Source of the DNA: Hemicentrotus pulcherrimus
Lineage: Eukaryota; Echinodermata; Echinoidea; Camarodonta; Strongylocentrotidae
Direction: 5' to 3'
DNA length: 22,238 bases
NCBI GenBank assembly: GCA_003118195.1
Contig: BEXV01004704.1
Location: 1 to 22,238, forward strand
Below the pieces are notes generated by a model, which saw only the letters and a program-made list of their open reading frames with translations, was not told the origin of the DNA and made no database searches. This document shows positions 1 through 9,481 of this stretch, piece by piece (position 1 is the stretch's first letter; every line of letters starts with the position of its first letter). The position numbers and the translations under genes are program-made.

Positions 1-494
1 GTCATAGAAACTCGGGGAAAAATCTTTATTGTTTTACCTATGCTGAACTGGACGGAAAAATACTAAAATGACGTTTATCTTGTGAAGCATCGAGTAACTG
101 AACGATCAATAAAGAACAATGACATGTTAAACTTTTCCCCGCACTGATTTTATTTGTGTCCTACAGAATGTGTGGATTAAAACTTCCGTAAACTTACAAT
201 GAAACTCCTCTCCCTCTCATTCCAATTCTAGCTTTTGAGAATAATGAATAGTCATATGTTTCAGTTAATGCAATTAAGGGTACTTTCGTGTCATCAGCAA
301 CAAGCTCTAATTCGCAATATTATTATTTAGTGACCAAACATTCGAAAAAAAAAGAAAAAAAAAAAGACGAGGATAATCATAATAATTTGCTTTTAACAAT
401 TTAACTGACTTTAGATTAGTTTTCATCGAACTCTCTTTTCCTTTTATATACTTACTAAAATTCTTTTCTCTAATCAGAACTTGTATGGTTAGGT
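1..494. other. AT-rich intergenic DNA, no feature recognised
   Basis: This stretch is AT-rich with a short A-run near 345-364. The one open frame on the minus strand reads through that A/T run and ends in a phenylalanine-rich tail, so it looks like composition and not a gene. I see no repeat with a partner elsewhere in the window. Confidence 0.5.
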
Positions 495-504
495 GTGCGT
501 CATC

Positions 505-770
505 ATTCGTTACTCGTTCGTGGAGCGCAGTGGACAAACGCTGGACCAACGCTATGCATTCGTCGTCATTTACCAGAAGGACGCCAGACATGCGCGGAGC
601 GCGCTAGATCAACGCCAGACATACGAGGAGCACACGCCCTGTTTACGCGCAGCGCGCTGACAGCACGCTATGCATTCGGTGTCGGATCGCTAGCTTCTCC
701 CAAATCCTGACAAAAGTCTGGTTCACGACTTTTTCCGATTTTTAATGCGCCGGCCGTTCGTCCCCCATGC
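505..770. repeat. GC-rich stretch with short imperfect repeats
   Basis: Variants of ACGCTATGCATTCG (about 549 and 663) and ACGCCAGACATNCG (about 580 and 613) recur here, together with GCGCGCT blocks. The composition differs sharply from the AT-rich flanks. It is probably part of a mobile element or a degenerate minisatellite. The small open frame across it has no recognisable domain and is not called as a gene. Confidence 0.4.
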
Positions 771-1370
771 GCCCCTATGTGTGACCGGGCCTGAAATGAC
801 TGTGATGCAAGATAAACAGATGGACATGATGGATGGTCGTTGAGATGCGAATAGCAGATATGTTATCTGAATCGAAAGGCAGTAGTAGGTTCCTCATCAG
901 GGTAATGTTCCATGGTTTGGATCCTGGTCGTTATTGTCGATTGCGGTTACCATGGCTACTAATTTAGGAGTGGGGGCGTGGGTTGGGTTCTATATTCCCA
1001 TAAAATGGTGAGAGACATTTGGAGAGTAGCTGTTGAATTTGAATATTACAGTATATGTCTACCGAAATATTTCAGAGTTTGTAAACTTCTTTTTTACCGA
1101 TAAGTAATGTGAGGGTTATGAGCACAACCAAAGAATAGAGGATAAGAGAGGTAATAAAGGAAGTCCAGTGATCCATATCAAAGCCTTTGTGTAGCTACTG
1201 GCATTACGTCACTGAAAATGACACTTTCAATAGATGAAAACCAGCTGCCTATGCATCACCACTGCACGTACTTGGCGCTGACTGCATGTGTAGTCGTCAT
1301 CATGTTGACTGATAGGGCGTCTCACGATTGGCCATTCGTAGCTGATCATGAAACTTCTCTGAATTGCCAG
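771..1370. other. Unannotated intergenic DNA
   Basis: I see no gene, RNA or repeat with a partner in the window here. Overlapping open frames on both strands at about 1218-1535 have no recognisable domain and run into the CGT-motif stretch that follows. Confidence 0.45.
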
Positions 1371-1374
1371 GTTT

Positions 1375-1545
1375 GGATACAAGGTGATGCGAGTCGATAC
1401 GTTCTGGTACGATTTGGTGCGCTTGGTTGCGATACGGTCACGAATAGTCGATTTCAGATGACACGATCTGGTGTCCTGTTGAGATACGATCATATACGTT
1501 CCAATAGGATTGTTCCGACTGATTCCACGATTTGAGCTACGATTG
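1375..1545. repeat. Quasi-periodic GATACG/ACGATT motif cluster
   Basis: Short words of the form GATACG, TACGAT and ACGATT recur roughly every 10-12 bases (for example GAGTCGATACG, GGTACGATTTGG, GCGATACGG, GAGATACGATC, GCTACGATTGG). The array lies immediately upstream of a TATA box. The words could be transposase or transcription-factor binding sites of a mobile element, or a very degraded minisatellite. Function is unknown. Confidence 0.4.
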
Positions 1546-1556
1546 GACCCCGACGG

Positions 1557-1571
1557 ATTTATATAAAGGCC
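1557..1571 (+). promoter_or_regulatory. TATA-box-like core promoter
   Basis: TTTATATAAAGGCC is a strong match to the metazoan TATA consensus with a GC-rich downstream side. A transcript starting about 30 bases on would begin near 1590. The first downstream ATG, at 1642, opens only an 18-codon frame (MAGVEDDANVTFVVLLYE then stop). If real, this is the promoter of a noncoding, spliced or decayed transcript, perhaps from a DNA transposon. It could also be chance in AT-rich sequence. Confidence 0.3.
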
Positions 1572-1862
1572 GACAGACCATTGGAATGTATTGTATCTTG
1601 AATTTCTACAGAGTGAACACTACAACCCACAACCATTGTCGATGGCAGGAGTTGAGGATGATGCCAACGTGACATTTGTAGTATTACTTTATGAGTAGTA
1701 ACCAAACCAGCCACAGCCCAAACCACAAAGAGTCAGGAGGGCTGCAGTTAGGCAGTTCTGGGTGCGACCATGGCTCACAGAGGCGAGGAGACAACAGTTT
1801 GGCCAGCTATTATTTTTAACCTTATTCTTAGTATGGCACTATAGTTTACACACTGCAGCTGT
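1572..1862. other. Possible transcript body or intergenic DNA
   Basis: This holds the 18-codon open frame at 1642-1698 and nothing else recognisable. No splice donor of good quality directly follows that short frame. Confidence 0.3.
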
Positions 1863-1865
1863 GTG

Positions 1866-1883
1866 TATATATATATATATATT
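1866..1883. repeat. (TA)n microsatellite
   Basis: An uninterrupted run of TA dinucleotides follows a short GT stretch. Confidence 0.9.
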
Positions 1884-2003
1884 TAGTACACGTTTTCGAA
1901 ATAAACAAAGTTGATATCTATCGTCTTTTGATTGTATGGGCACAGCTTTCTATTTCGAGTCTGCAAATTAATGGCATACATGTTTACATAACCTTTCTAT
2001 GAC

Positions 2004-2250
2004 TGAAAGGGAGAAAGATAGAGAGAGAGAGAGAGAGAAGGAAGAAGAGAGAAAGAGAAGGAGAAGAGAGGTTAAAAGGAAGATTAACCAAAAAAAAAAA
2101 GAAAAAAAAAAGACGAGAGTGTGAGTTCAAGAAATTGAGTGGAGGAAAAGAAGTTATTATGATAAAGGAATATACAGAAAATGATAGTGATTGAGAAATA
2201 AATTAGATGGTTGAAAGAGAGAGGAAAAGAAAATGAGAAGAAGGAAGGGC
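2004..2250. repeat. GA-rich simple repeat
   Basis: A purine-rich tract with (GA)n at about 2020-2038 continues through GAAGGAAGAAGAGAG-type sequence and two A-runs near 2091-2112. The minus-strand open frame across it is a phenylalanine/serine-rich product of the polypyrimidine complement and is not a gene. Confidence 0.85.
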
Positions 2251-2440
2251 GCGAAAACTCGTAACAGATCGTAAACGTCCGTAAACAAATTGTGACTTCT
2301 CGTATCTGCTCGCATTTGATCGCATCAACTCGTATAATCTTGTATCTGCTCATGAGTCATTCGTGTGAGGTCGTAAGCAATAGTACCCGACAGAGCGTCA
2401 CATATCGTGGCAGATGGCAACACACCACAACAGAGCGTGA
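2250..2440. repeat. Degenerate TCGTA motif cluster
   Basis: Words of the form CTCGTAA, ATCGTAAA, CTCGTATCTG, CTCGCATT, ATCGCATC and CTCGTATAAT recur at about 10-12-base spacing. The layout resembles the cluster at 1375-1545 and the CACGTT cluster further right, although the words differ. The cluster sits at the left edge of the decayed DNA-transposon region. Confidence 0.4.
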
Positions 2441-2499
2441 TGTTTATCTTTTCCCAGGGTTGATTACAATCACCACGATTATGGGGCTTTCACATATAC

Positions 2500-2995
2500 A
2501 CTCCGGGGCCCGTACGGCGAGTAAAAACAGACATTTTGGGAATTTTAGGCCGGTGTCCAGCCGGTTGCCATAAAGTTCTTACGGGCGCCGGGACAGTTTT
2601 TCAAGCCGTACGGGTGCCGTGGTGCTGAGTTGGCTGCTCACAATTCTCCCGGCGTTTTTATCTGACCGTTAGGCCGTAGAAAGCCCGTAAAGGTGGGCCG
2701 TAGTGAAATAGGATGAACGCAATAAATCGAGACAGAATGTAATAGGCCGTAAGAAAACTTGGAGGCGGTCAGTAGTGGGACGGGAACCCTGTGTATTCCC
2801 CGTCATCTCATGGTTCTTTCAAGTTTGTCACGTTGTGCCGTGTTAAGTGCACGTTCAGTCACGTTTGTTTTCCGGCTTCTGCACGTTCTGTCACGTTTTG
2901 CCACGTTTTGTCATGGTTCTCACGGCAAGGTAAGATGTTTGGTAGCCGTTTCGTCGCGTTCAGTCACGGAGCGTCTCGGCGTGTGACGGTTTACA
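2500..2995. repeat. Putative subterminal region of a DNA transposon with TCACGTT motifs
   Basis: This region repeats GCCGTA and GGCCGTAAGAAAAC words and, at 2827-2935, words such as TCACGTT, CACGTTCTGTCACGTTTTG and CCACGTTTTGTC. The complementary orientation (CAGAACGTGAGAAACGTGA, CAGAACGTGACG) appears at 4760-4800. The two flanks therefore form an imperfect, widely spaced inverted arrangement around the Harbinger transposase fragment. Open frames here have no recognisable domain. Confidence 0.4.
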
Positions 2996-3025
2996 GCCCG
3001 GCCTGCTACAGCGCCTGTGTCCTAA

Positions 3026-3783
3026 GCTATGGTCACAAATCAGAGCAGCGACCGACCGATCAGTAGCCTGCTCGGTCGCTGTTGGAATTTAGGCATCGCC
3101 CAGCAATTTTTGGAGAAGTCGAGCAGGCTGTAGAGCCCCAGCGATGCCTGGGCGGTGACATATCGGTTTCCCGTCGGTCACCGGTCGATTTTAGGTCAAA
3201 ACTGGGCGAAATGGCGGTGCTTTTTCGCGCTGTGTCCCGGCAGTGACCGTCCGGTGACCCTCTGATTGCCGGGCGGTCTCCCACCAGCCACCGGCTGATT
3301 TTAAAGAAATTGCCCGGCGGCCGGCCAGTGATCGGCGGGACTCCAAAATACGCCCGATGCCTGGCCGTTTGCCGTCCGCCGTCTAATCCAGCGTTCGCTA
3401 CCGAGCGATTTAGGTCAAAACTCGAAGCCGCAAGGTCAAAGGCTGCCGACCGATTTTGGACTTGCCGCCCAGTGACCGACCGATCTCCCAGCGGTGACTG
3501 CTTGACAGCCTTTGACCTAGGGGCTTCGATTTTTGACCAAAATCGCTCGACGGTGAATGCTCGATTAGGTCGGCGCCCGGTCTTCGAGCGTAGGCTTGGC
3601 GGCGAGTGAAAGTGAGCAGGAGCCGCCCGAATTTTAACTCCGCGCTAAAACTTCAGCAGCGACCGAGCGATGCCTTAAAACGAGCCGTGCCTAGGCGGCA
3701 GCTGCTCGGCGGCTGGTCAAAATTGGCTAAAAACTCGCCGCTCGGCCGCCGAGCAGGCTACTTTTGGGTAATGTGACCATAGC
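3026..3783. mobile_element. GC-rich foldback/MITE-like element
   Basis: The element is bounded by a perfect 11-base inverted repeat, GCTATGGTCAC (3026-3036) and GTGACCATAGC (3773-3783). Homology continues inward through AGTAGCCTGCTCGG on the left and its complement at about 3751-3765. A second inverted repeat of about 44 bases lies inside: 3402-3445 pairs with 3506-3549 with few mismatches around a 60-base loop. The body is rich in CGACCGA/TCGGTC words. Open frames inside read through the palindromes and resemble no protein. I could not identify a clear target-site duplication. It is nonautonomous and its superfamily is undetermined. Confidence 0.65.
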
Positions 3784-4103
3784 ATTACGGTCTGACACGG
3801 CGCGCCATGCCTGGGAGGGAGTAATTAAAATCCGGCTCGGCAGAGGAGTTTTATTCGAGTCTGACCAATTGGCGACACATTACTGCATCTACAATACGGT
3901 GAGAGAAGACAAAGCTTTAAAGAAAAAGAAGTCCAAACTATGCCACCGAAGAAGCCAAGACGTACGAAGCTACGGGCAGGAGCAGCCTGAAGATCCTCGC
4001 CGTTCACCCCCGCCAGATGAAGAGGAGCGTGCTGCTGCTGTTGACCCGGTCCCTGAACTGGAACCTGAACCTGAGGCTGATGATGCTGAAGAAGATGCAC
4101 CTG

Positions 4104-4451
4104 CTAGAAGGTGCGCAGAGCGGAACTATGTGTCTTGTCTCTCGATGGCTGGTGCCTTCCCAGGATCTCGTCGAAGAGCTCTAGAGGCATCCTCAGATAG
4201 TTCTGGCAGGCGTTGACATCTTCGATAGTGAGCTCTGACCTGAGAAATGATGAGTAGTGGCCCAACTGCAGCTGTCTTCCTATAACCATTTGCGCTCACT
4301 CACATTCTTCCTTCCTTCTTCCTGCCTGCTTCACTCTGGCCTTCCCTCTCTGCAACTGCTGCTGGCATTCTTCTTGCTGATGCAAAGACTGGATGTATGC
4401 ACCCAGCAAACATGCAAACAATAAATCTTCATCTTGGACAATTATAATGTT
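4104..4451 (-). pseudogene. PIF/Harbinger transposase, N-terminal fragment (broken)
   Basis: Read on the minus strand, one frame runs from an acidic start-like QDEDLLFACLLGAY through a basic/glutamine-rich stretch to GRQLQLGHYSSFLRSE and NYLRMPLELFDEILGRHQPS. The order of an Asp/Glu start, a basic stretch, a G-H-Y motif and a LRM-x6-FDE-[IL]-L motif is that of the N-terminal part of HARBI1-like transposases. Two in-frame stops break it: TGA at 4296-4298, where the family usually has tryptophan, and TAG at 4104-4106. Past the second stop the frame becomes a glutamine/histidine-rich stretch with no family resemblance, so the DDE catalytic domain is absent. The initiator codon also looks lost (CAA in place of an expected ATG). 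The recognition rests on motif memory, not on an alignment. Confidence 0.65.
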
Positions 4452-4578
4452 CTCTCGCCGAAATCTCAAGATACAATGATTGCTTTTGCTTGTGAGGCCT
4501 TCTTTTTTATACCGAAGGCACAAAACATGCTCCAAAGCTGACCGGCGTCGTCCACGTTTTATCCGTAGAAAGCCTTGG

Positions 4579-4737
4579 CGGCCCGTCACGGATACTGTGG
4601 TAGACCGTGAGAAAGCATGGCAAGACCTAACAAAACTTGAATCCAGAGATAAAATTGGCCTAAATCCCACGGCGCACAACGTTTCGGGCAAACGGGGCTG
4701 CCGTGGCCACTGGGAACACAGTGTAAACGTAGCATTG
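4579..4737. repeat. Direct repeat, copy 1 (about 160 bp)
   Basis: The copy starts at CGGCCCGTCAC and ends at GTGTAAACGTAGCAT. It matches 4897-5056 closely over its whole length (shared words include GACCTAACAAAAC, ACGGCGCAC and CGTTTCGGGCA). The spacing between copies is 318 bases, so this may be a tandem duplication of a roughly 318-bp unit at the flank of the Harbinger remnant. Confidence 0.8.
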
Positions 4738-4740
4738 TGA

Positions 4741-4896
4741 AAAATGTGTCAGACCTTGATCAGAACGTGAGAAACGTGAGGGACCCCATCAGAACGTGAC
4801 GGGCCGGCAGGGAACGTACTGGCATCCGTGATAGACCGTAGGCCGAACCGTAGTGTGCCTTGGAGCCTCCGGGACAGCATCCCCTTTCACTCCCAC
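4741..4896. repeat. Spacer with AACGTGA motifs between the direct repeats
   Basis: CAGAACGTGAGAAACGTGA and CAGAACGTGACGG at about 4760-4800 are the complement of the TCACGTT words at 2827-2935. GACCGTAGGCCG follows. It is best read as the right subterminal part of the same decayed element. Confidence 0.4.
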
Positions 4897-5056
4897 GGCC
4901 CGTCACAGAAACCAGGAAGGACCGTGAGAAAACTTGGGAAGACCTAACAAAACCTGAATACAGAGAAGGAAAACAAAAGCCAAAATCCAACGGCGCACTA
5001 CGTTTCGGGCAGACGAGGCTGCCGTGACCGTCGGGAACATAGTGTAAACGTAGCAT
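4897..5056. repeat. Direct repeat, copy 2 (about 160 bp)
   Basis: This is the second copy of the 4579-4737 unit, also ending in GTGTAAACGTAGCAT. The minus-strand open frames crossing both copies encode the same uncharacterised peptide fragments only because of the duplication. Confidence 0.8.
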
Positions 5057-5095
5057 AAGGGCCAACGCTGTAACGTGCCAAGATACCAACATAAG

Positions 5096-5365
5096 TTAGG
5101 AAGACTTTAATGTATATTGCCAACGTATCAACATTAATAGGAAGGAATGTATATTGCCAACGTACCAACACAATTAGGAAGATACGAATGTACATTGTCA
5201 ACGTGCCAATGTAACAATGTACCAACTACTTAACTTCATAAATTAGGAAGACATAAGTGTGTATTACCAACGCGCAAACGCGCCAACGTGCCATTAATAT
5301 TAATCGGGTTACCTCCTACCCTTTCCTCATGGCTGAGTTAGGAAGACATGAATAATTTGTGCATA
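5096..5365. repeat. Degenerate ~40-bp minisatellite
   Basis: Units begin TTAGGAAGA (5096, about 5137 as ATAGGAAG, 5174, 5243 and 5338) and continue as a variant of AATGTATATTGCCAACGT then ACCAACA. Unit length varies from about 37 to 95 bases because of indels and extra ACGTGCCAA words. It begins 40 bases after the direct repeat ends. Confidence 0.65.
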
Positions 5366-5473
5366 GTAAATGGATAAATGTTATTGCTAACAATGCATCA
5401 TAAAGTTAACGTGATAATCCCCAATTTCATACCCGTGATAATCCCAACATTTCATATCCACGAATGACCATGA

Positions 5474-5498
5474 CCCTAACACTAACCCTAACCCTAAC
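5474..5498. repeat. Interstitial telomere-like repeat (CCCTAA)n
   Basis: About four units of CCCTAA, one degenerate, match the TTAGGG telomere motif of deuterostomes. The tract is far too short to be a functional telomere and is flanked by ordinary AT-rich DNA. Confidence 0.75.
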
Positions 5499-6061
5499 TT
5501 GAACAAAAGATATATAAATTCAATCATAATAATAAGAGTAACAAGACTTTAATTCGTCACTTAGAAGAATTAGGTGATACGTATGATATTAGTTTATATA
5601 ACGAATAATGCATTACACGATATATTATTTTATAAAATGCTCCTCACATTATGATCTATTCATACGCCAAGTTTGAATAGTGTCGATCCCTTGATCATTA
5701 TGGATCTAGGGAAGATAGATTGAGACAATATATGACTATAGATTCTGTGCAGTAACCAGTTACACCTTTGACTCTAATTTACATCATGAAGAACGCAATT
5801 TGACGATTTTATCTTCTTCAAAAAATTGAAAAATGTAATTGATAAATAAGAGCTTATGCCTGAATAATTGAAAGTGAATAGTTTATGACGTCACGATGTC
5901 CCGGCGTATTAAATGAAAATTCAAAATCAGTGAAGGAATACATTAGCGATCATTTTGAGTTGTCGACGTGAGATTCGCAAGTTGCTTGAAAATAAAATCT
6001 TTAAATATCGGATGGATATATACTGTCACTGTACAAAAAATGTTGATTAGAGGGATTTTTT
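5499..6061. other. AT-rich DNA with CRE palindrome and a hairpin-arm match
   Basis: No gene is seen. ATTAGGTGATACGTA at about 5566-5580 is the complement of the right arm of the hairpins at 12779-12934. TGACGTCACGATG at 5886-5898 matches the core of the ~1-kb repeat at 12600 and 16658. The region may therefore contain a strongly decayed copy of that repeat, but the order and orientation of the two matches do not fit a simple copy. Confidence 0.35.
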
Positions 6062-6090
6062 TGTTGTATTTTTTGTATTTTATTTATTTA

Positions 6091-6146
6091 TTCACGGTTA
6101 AAAAGCCTGCTATCAGCTAGAAGCTGCTTTTCAGCAAGGCCGTGAA
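6091..6146 (-). other. 3'-terminal stem-loop of LINE A
   Basis: TTCACGG (6091-6097) pairs with CCGTGAA (6140-6146), and within it GCTATCAGC and GCTGCTTTTCAGC offer further pairing. It lies directly before the AAAT-type tail. In stringent-type LINEs a 3' UTR hairpin is the reverse-transcriptase recognition site; assigning that role here is by analogy. Confidence 0.55.
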
Positions 6147-6293
6147 CAACAGTTGAACACAATAAGTAAACGAATACAAAATAATATATAGAAAAGAAAT
6201 CATAAAAATAATCATAACAACATAATAACATGAAAACAAACAAAATGAATTAAAAATTACTTGGATAACAAAAATGATGGAGGGGTGTGTTAT

Positions 6294-8100
6294 TTAAGAG
6301 AGGGATATAAGACGTGCGAATGTTCCCATGCTATTTTCTAATCGGATGTTTGCTGGTAGGTTATTGAAAAGTTTTGAGGCTGAATAGAGAGGGCTCTTTC
6401 TGAAGTAATTTGTATGTGGTCGTGGCAGTTGAATTTGGCAATCGATATTACGTAACAGGTAGTTGTGTGATTTAAGGTGGATCCTTGAGCATAGTGAGGG
6501 TGGGGCTATGTTATTAACTAATTTGAATATAAGTAAAATTGACTGCTTGTTCCATCTTTCGTCGAGTTGATCGACATTCAGCGTGCTATACAAAGTGGCT
6601 CTATTGAAACGATTATTTACCTCTAAGACGGACCTTAACGCTCTATTCTGTAAAACTTGGAGACGATTTAGCTGGCTCTCATTGCCATTTCTCCAGACTG
6701 TACAACAATAGTCAAAGATTGGTTGGATTAACGATTTATACAAAAGGAGAGCAGTACTTCTCGGTACATAAAATCTGATGCGCTTTAGAGAGTAGAATGT
6801 TTTTAAAACCTTTTTCCTAACATTATCAATTTGGGGAGTCCATGTTAGACAACTATCAATTATCACGCCAAGATATTTACAATATGTTACTCTCTGTAGT
6901 TGAGAATTTTGAATTTTGATTTTTACATTTTCAAATAACCGGAGTTTTGCTTTAGAGCCTAGTAGCATGAATTGACATTTATCGATATTGATCAGCAATT
7001 CATTATTTGAAAACCATGTAGAAATCAACTTTAAATCTCTGTTTATAGTTGTTTCTAACTCTGCTGACTCTTTTGATGCAAAATAGATACACGTATCATC
7101 TGCGTACAAGGAAACAGAACATTTTTCGACGGATTTTACCAAATCATTTAGTGTAAGGATAAAAAGAAGGGGCCCCAAAATACTTCCCTGGGGCACCCCG
7201 CTTTCCACCGTACGAAAATTTGACATGTTACCATTGACAACCGTTGATTGCTCCCTACCACAGAAATAGTCACGGAACCAATTTATTACACCAAACCCAA
7301 AGTAGGATAATTTCTTCAATAATATGTTAAACGAAATCAAATCAAATGCTTTCTCCAGGTCTATCGTAACCATACCAACGACGTATCCTTGATCAATCTT
7401 GTTTGCAAAATCATCGGTGATATTTAACAAGGCAGTAGTGGTTGAATGACCTGGGCGAAAACCGTGTTGACATGGATTAAGTAAGCTATTATTAGACAGG
7501 TAGTTATACACTTGATCGAACACGATCTTTTCTAATACTTTAGACAATACCGGGAGCACCGAGATCGGTCTGTAGTTCGACGGATTTGTTACGTCACCAC
7601 TCTTGAAGATCGGCGTTACACGGGCCTTTTTCCACGCATCAGGGATTTTACCAGTACACAGAGAAATATTGACAATATGCGTCAATGGCACAATAATGTA
7701 GTCTATAGCATCTTTAATTACACCGGCTGGAATTTGATCCAGACCAGTGGCCTTATTTCTTGCAATTTTATTTCAATGTTTCTTAACATCTTGACACGAA
7801 ATCGGTTTAAAACTGAAAGTGGTCGGTACTTTGGTCAGATATTGCTCTAAATCATCACCAAAGGTAAACTTTTGTTTACGATTTGCTGCCATGTCTACAA
7901 AGTTATTATTTAAGCGTGTAGCAATTTCCTTAAATCCAAAAATATCTTTATCATTTATGGACAACTTTTGAATTACTTTCACATTCTTTTTATTTGGCAG
8001 CATACATCGTAAAGATTTCCACATCGCAGCACAATTTCCCTTGTTGTTCAAGATACTTTCAGAGATATATGACCTTTTTGCCTTATCATATCGATCACAC
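6294..8100 (-). pseudogene. LINE A ORF2: reverse transcriptase and C-terminal domain
   Basis: One frame encodes the reverse transcriptase that copies element RNA at the target site. Visible motifs in order are ARVTPIFKSGD and NYRPISVLP (RT fingers), QHGFRPGHST, DLEKAF (motif A, first catalytic Asp), GVPQGSILGPLLF (motif B), YADDT (motif C, catalytic Asp pair) and KYLGV. A 'thumb'/C-terminal region with FDYCCTVWRNG and a P-R-P-H-T-N-Y stretch follows, ending at a TAA at 6294-6296. The frame starts near 8100 after a frameshift. One in-frame TGA at 7773-7775 splits it just before NKATGLDQIPAG, a conserved part of the family, so the stop is a single nonsense change. All catalytic residues remain. 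Confidence 0.85.
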
Positions 8101-8408
8101 TATTTCTCCGTTTTCGATACGATTTCTAGTCTTCGTCTGATTTTGAAAATTTAGCACGGGTTTTCGTTTTATTTCTTTCCCCTATTGTATTCAATATGTC
8201 GTTATTTATCCATGGTGTTTCTTTTCGTCGCACTCTCTTTTTTCTAAGAGGGGCATGTTTATCCAGTACGGAACAAAATTGTCTACACCATATTTCTTAG
8301 GCACTATTAGCATCAGTTTCTAAAAGGACGTTTTGCCAACATTCATTGCTCAAATCATTTGAAAAATCACTTAAATTCATTTTCTTCAGATTTCTTGAAT
8401 AAACAAAC
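8101..8408 (-). pseudogene. LINE A ORF2: linker between endonuclease and RT (decayed)
   Basis: Minus-strand reading recovers the typical linker of these elements, including HAPLRKKRVRRKETPWIN and NECWQNVLLETD. It needs a frame change relative to the endonuclease just after 8409 and another near 8100, and has in-frame stops (TAA about 8309, TAG about 8126). This is the most damaged part of LINE A. Confidence 0.6.
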
Positions 8409-9430
8409 TCATGACAAACAGCGGAGGATTTTTGCTTTCCCAAAGGAGAAGATTATCATGTAGTGATCACTCATGCTTAATGGAACGACATCACAAAAAG
8501 TGATCTTTTTATTATTTGAGGAGTAAAGAACATCAACTAGGGTGGCAGATGTTTGTGTTATTCTCGTCGGTTTTTCAACAAGTTGTTTTAAATCGTATTC
8601 TTCTACCAAGCTCAACAATCGCTTTGTTTGGTGAGAGGGAGGCTGTTTAACAATATCACAATTTAGATCTCCCAAGAGAATGAAATCTTCAGACAGCGAT
8701 TCTATAGGCTGAAGAACGCTATCAAGCAAGTCAAATACTGCACTCTGTGAGTTTGGTGGTCTATACCAATACACAATAAGAAAGGGTTTCTGTTTATGGA
8801 TACATATCTCAACATACATTAATTCCAAATCGTCAAGAGTCAAATCATGTTTTATGTTGAACAAAATATTTTCTTTAATGTATATCAAAATTCCACCTCC
8901 ATTTCGGTTTCTATCTGTTCTAATAGCTCTAAATCCCTCAACATCAATCTCACTATCAGACACAGAAGAGTCTAACCTTGTTTCACACAAACACAAGATT
9001 TGGATATTTTGCTTGCACAACATATCTCGCACTTCGTCAATATTTTTCAGCAATGAACATATGTTAAGATGGGCAATAATGATGCCAGAAAGCGAATTAA
9101 CTTTCGTGAAAATATCGTCGATACTGTTATAATTATACATATCATGTTCACTTTGATATGGTAAACCAAACTCGATATCAGTACTAATATCAATACATGC
9201 ATTTGTTGGCAGTACCTCGAATTGACAAGGGACACATGTCCAGTTCGTATCAGAGATAAAAATTTCTCGAGTCGCCCTTGAACATACAAAGTGGGCCCAT
9301 CGTTTGCAAGATACGCATAATAGAGCATTTTGATTGGTTTTAACTTCTTAGAACAAGACAAACATGGATATTTCAGATTTTGGGTGGCTGCACGTGAAGG
9401 TAATAAGTATACTGAATTTTCTGCAGACAT
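8409..9430 (-). pseudogene. LINE A ORF2: PHD-like zinc finger plus APE-type endonuclease
   Basis: The frame opens with an ATG at 9430 and YPCLSC, then shifts frame near 9340-9360. From there CVSCKRWAHFVC and NWTCVPC complete a C-x2-C, C-x2-C, H-x2-C, C-x2-C pattern that fits a PHD-type finger. The same frame continues into the apurinic-like endonuclease that nicks target DNA. Its motifs are AHLNICSL, CETRLD (catalytic Glu), NRNGGGILIY, YRPPNS, LLGDLNCD (catalytic Asp/Asn) and SDHYM (Asp/His pair). Because the finger and endonuclease share a frame, they are parts of one protein. The stop at 8409 reflects a frameshift before the linker. The plus-strand open frame at 8854-9132 is a shadow. Confidence 0.8.
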
Positions 9431-9481
9431 TTAAATAAGATAATCAATGATTAAAATAACCTACGTATACAAGAAAAAAAA

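Noticed and set aside
2084..2353. Minus-strand open frame with many Phe/Ser residues
   Set aside because: It is produced by the GA-rich simple repeat and its complement.
3310..3609. 99-codon open frame in the GC-rich element
   Set aside because: It reads straight through the 44-bp palindrome and its loop and has no family resemblance; GC-rich DNA has few stops.
3764..4216. Plus-strand open frame with an acidic proline/glutamate stretch
   Set aside because: It overlaps the foldback end and the Harbinger fragment on the other strand; the acidic part is the complement of a glutamine/histidine-rich stretch. No domain is recognised, though a companion protein of a Harbinger element cannot be fully excluded.
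9047..9430. Minus-strand 127-codon frame taken as one protein
   Set aside because: Only its first part is real coding sequence; after the frameshift near 9350 it is a shadow of the finger and endonuclease frame.
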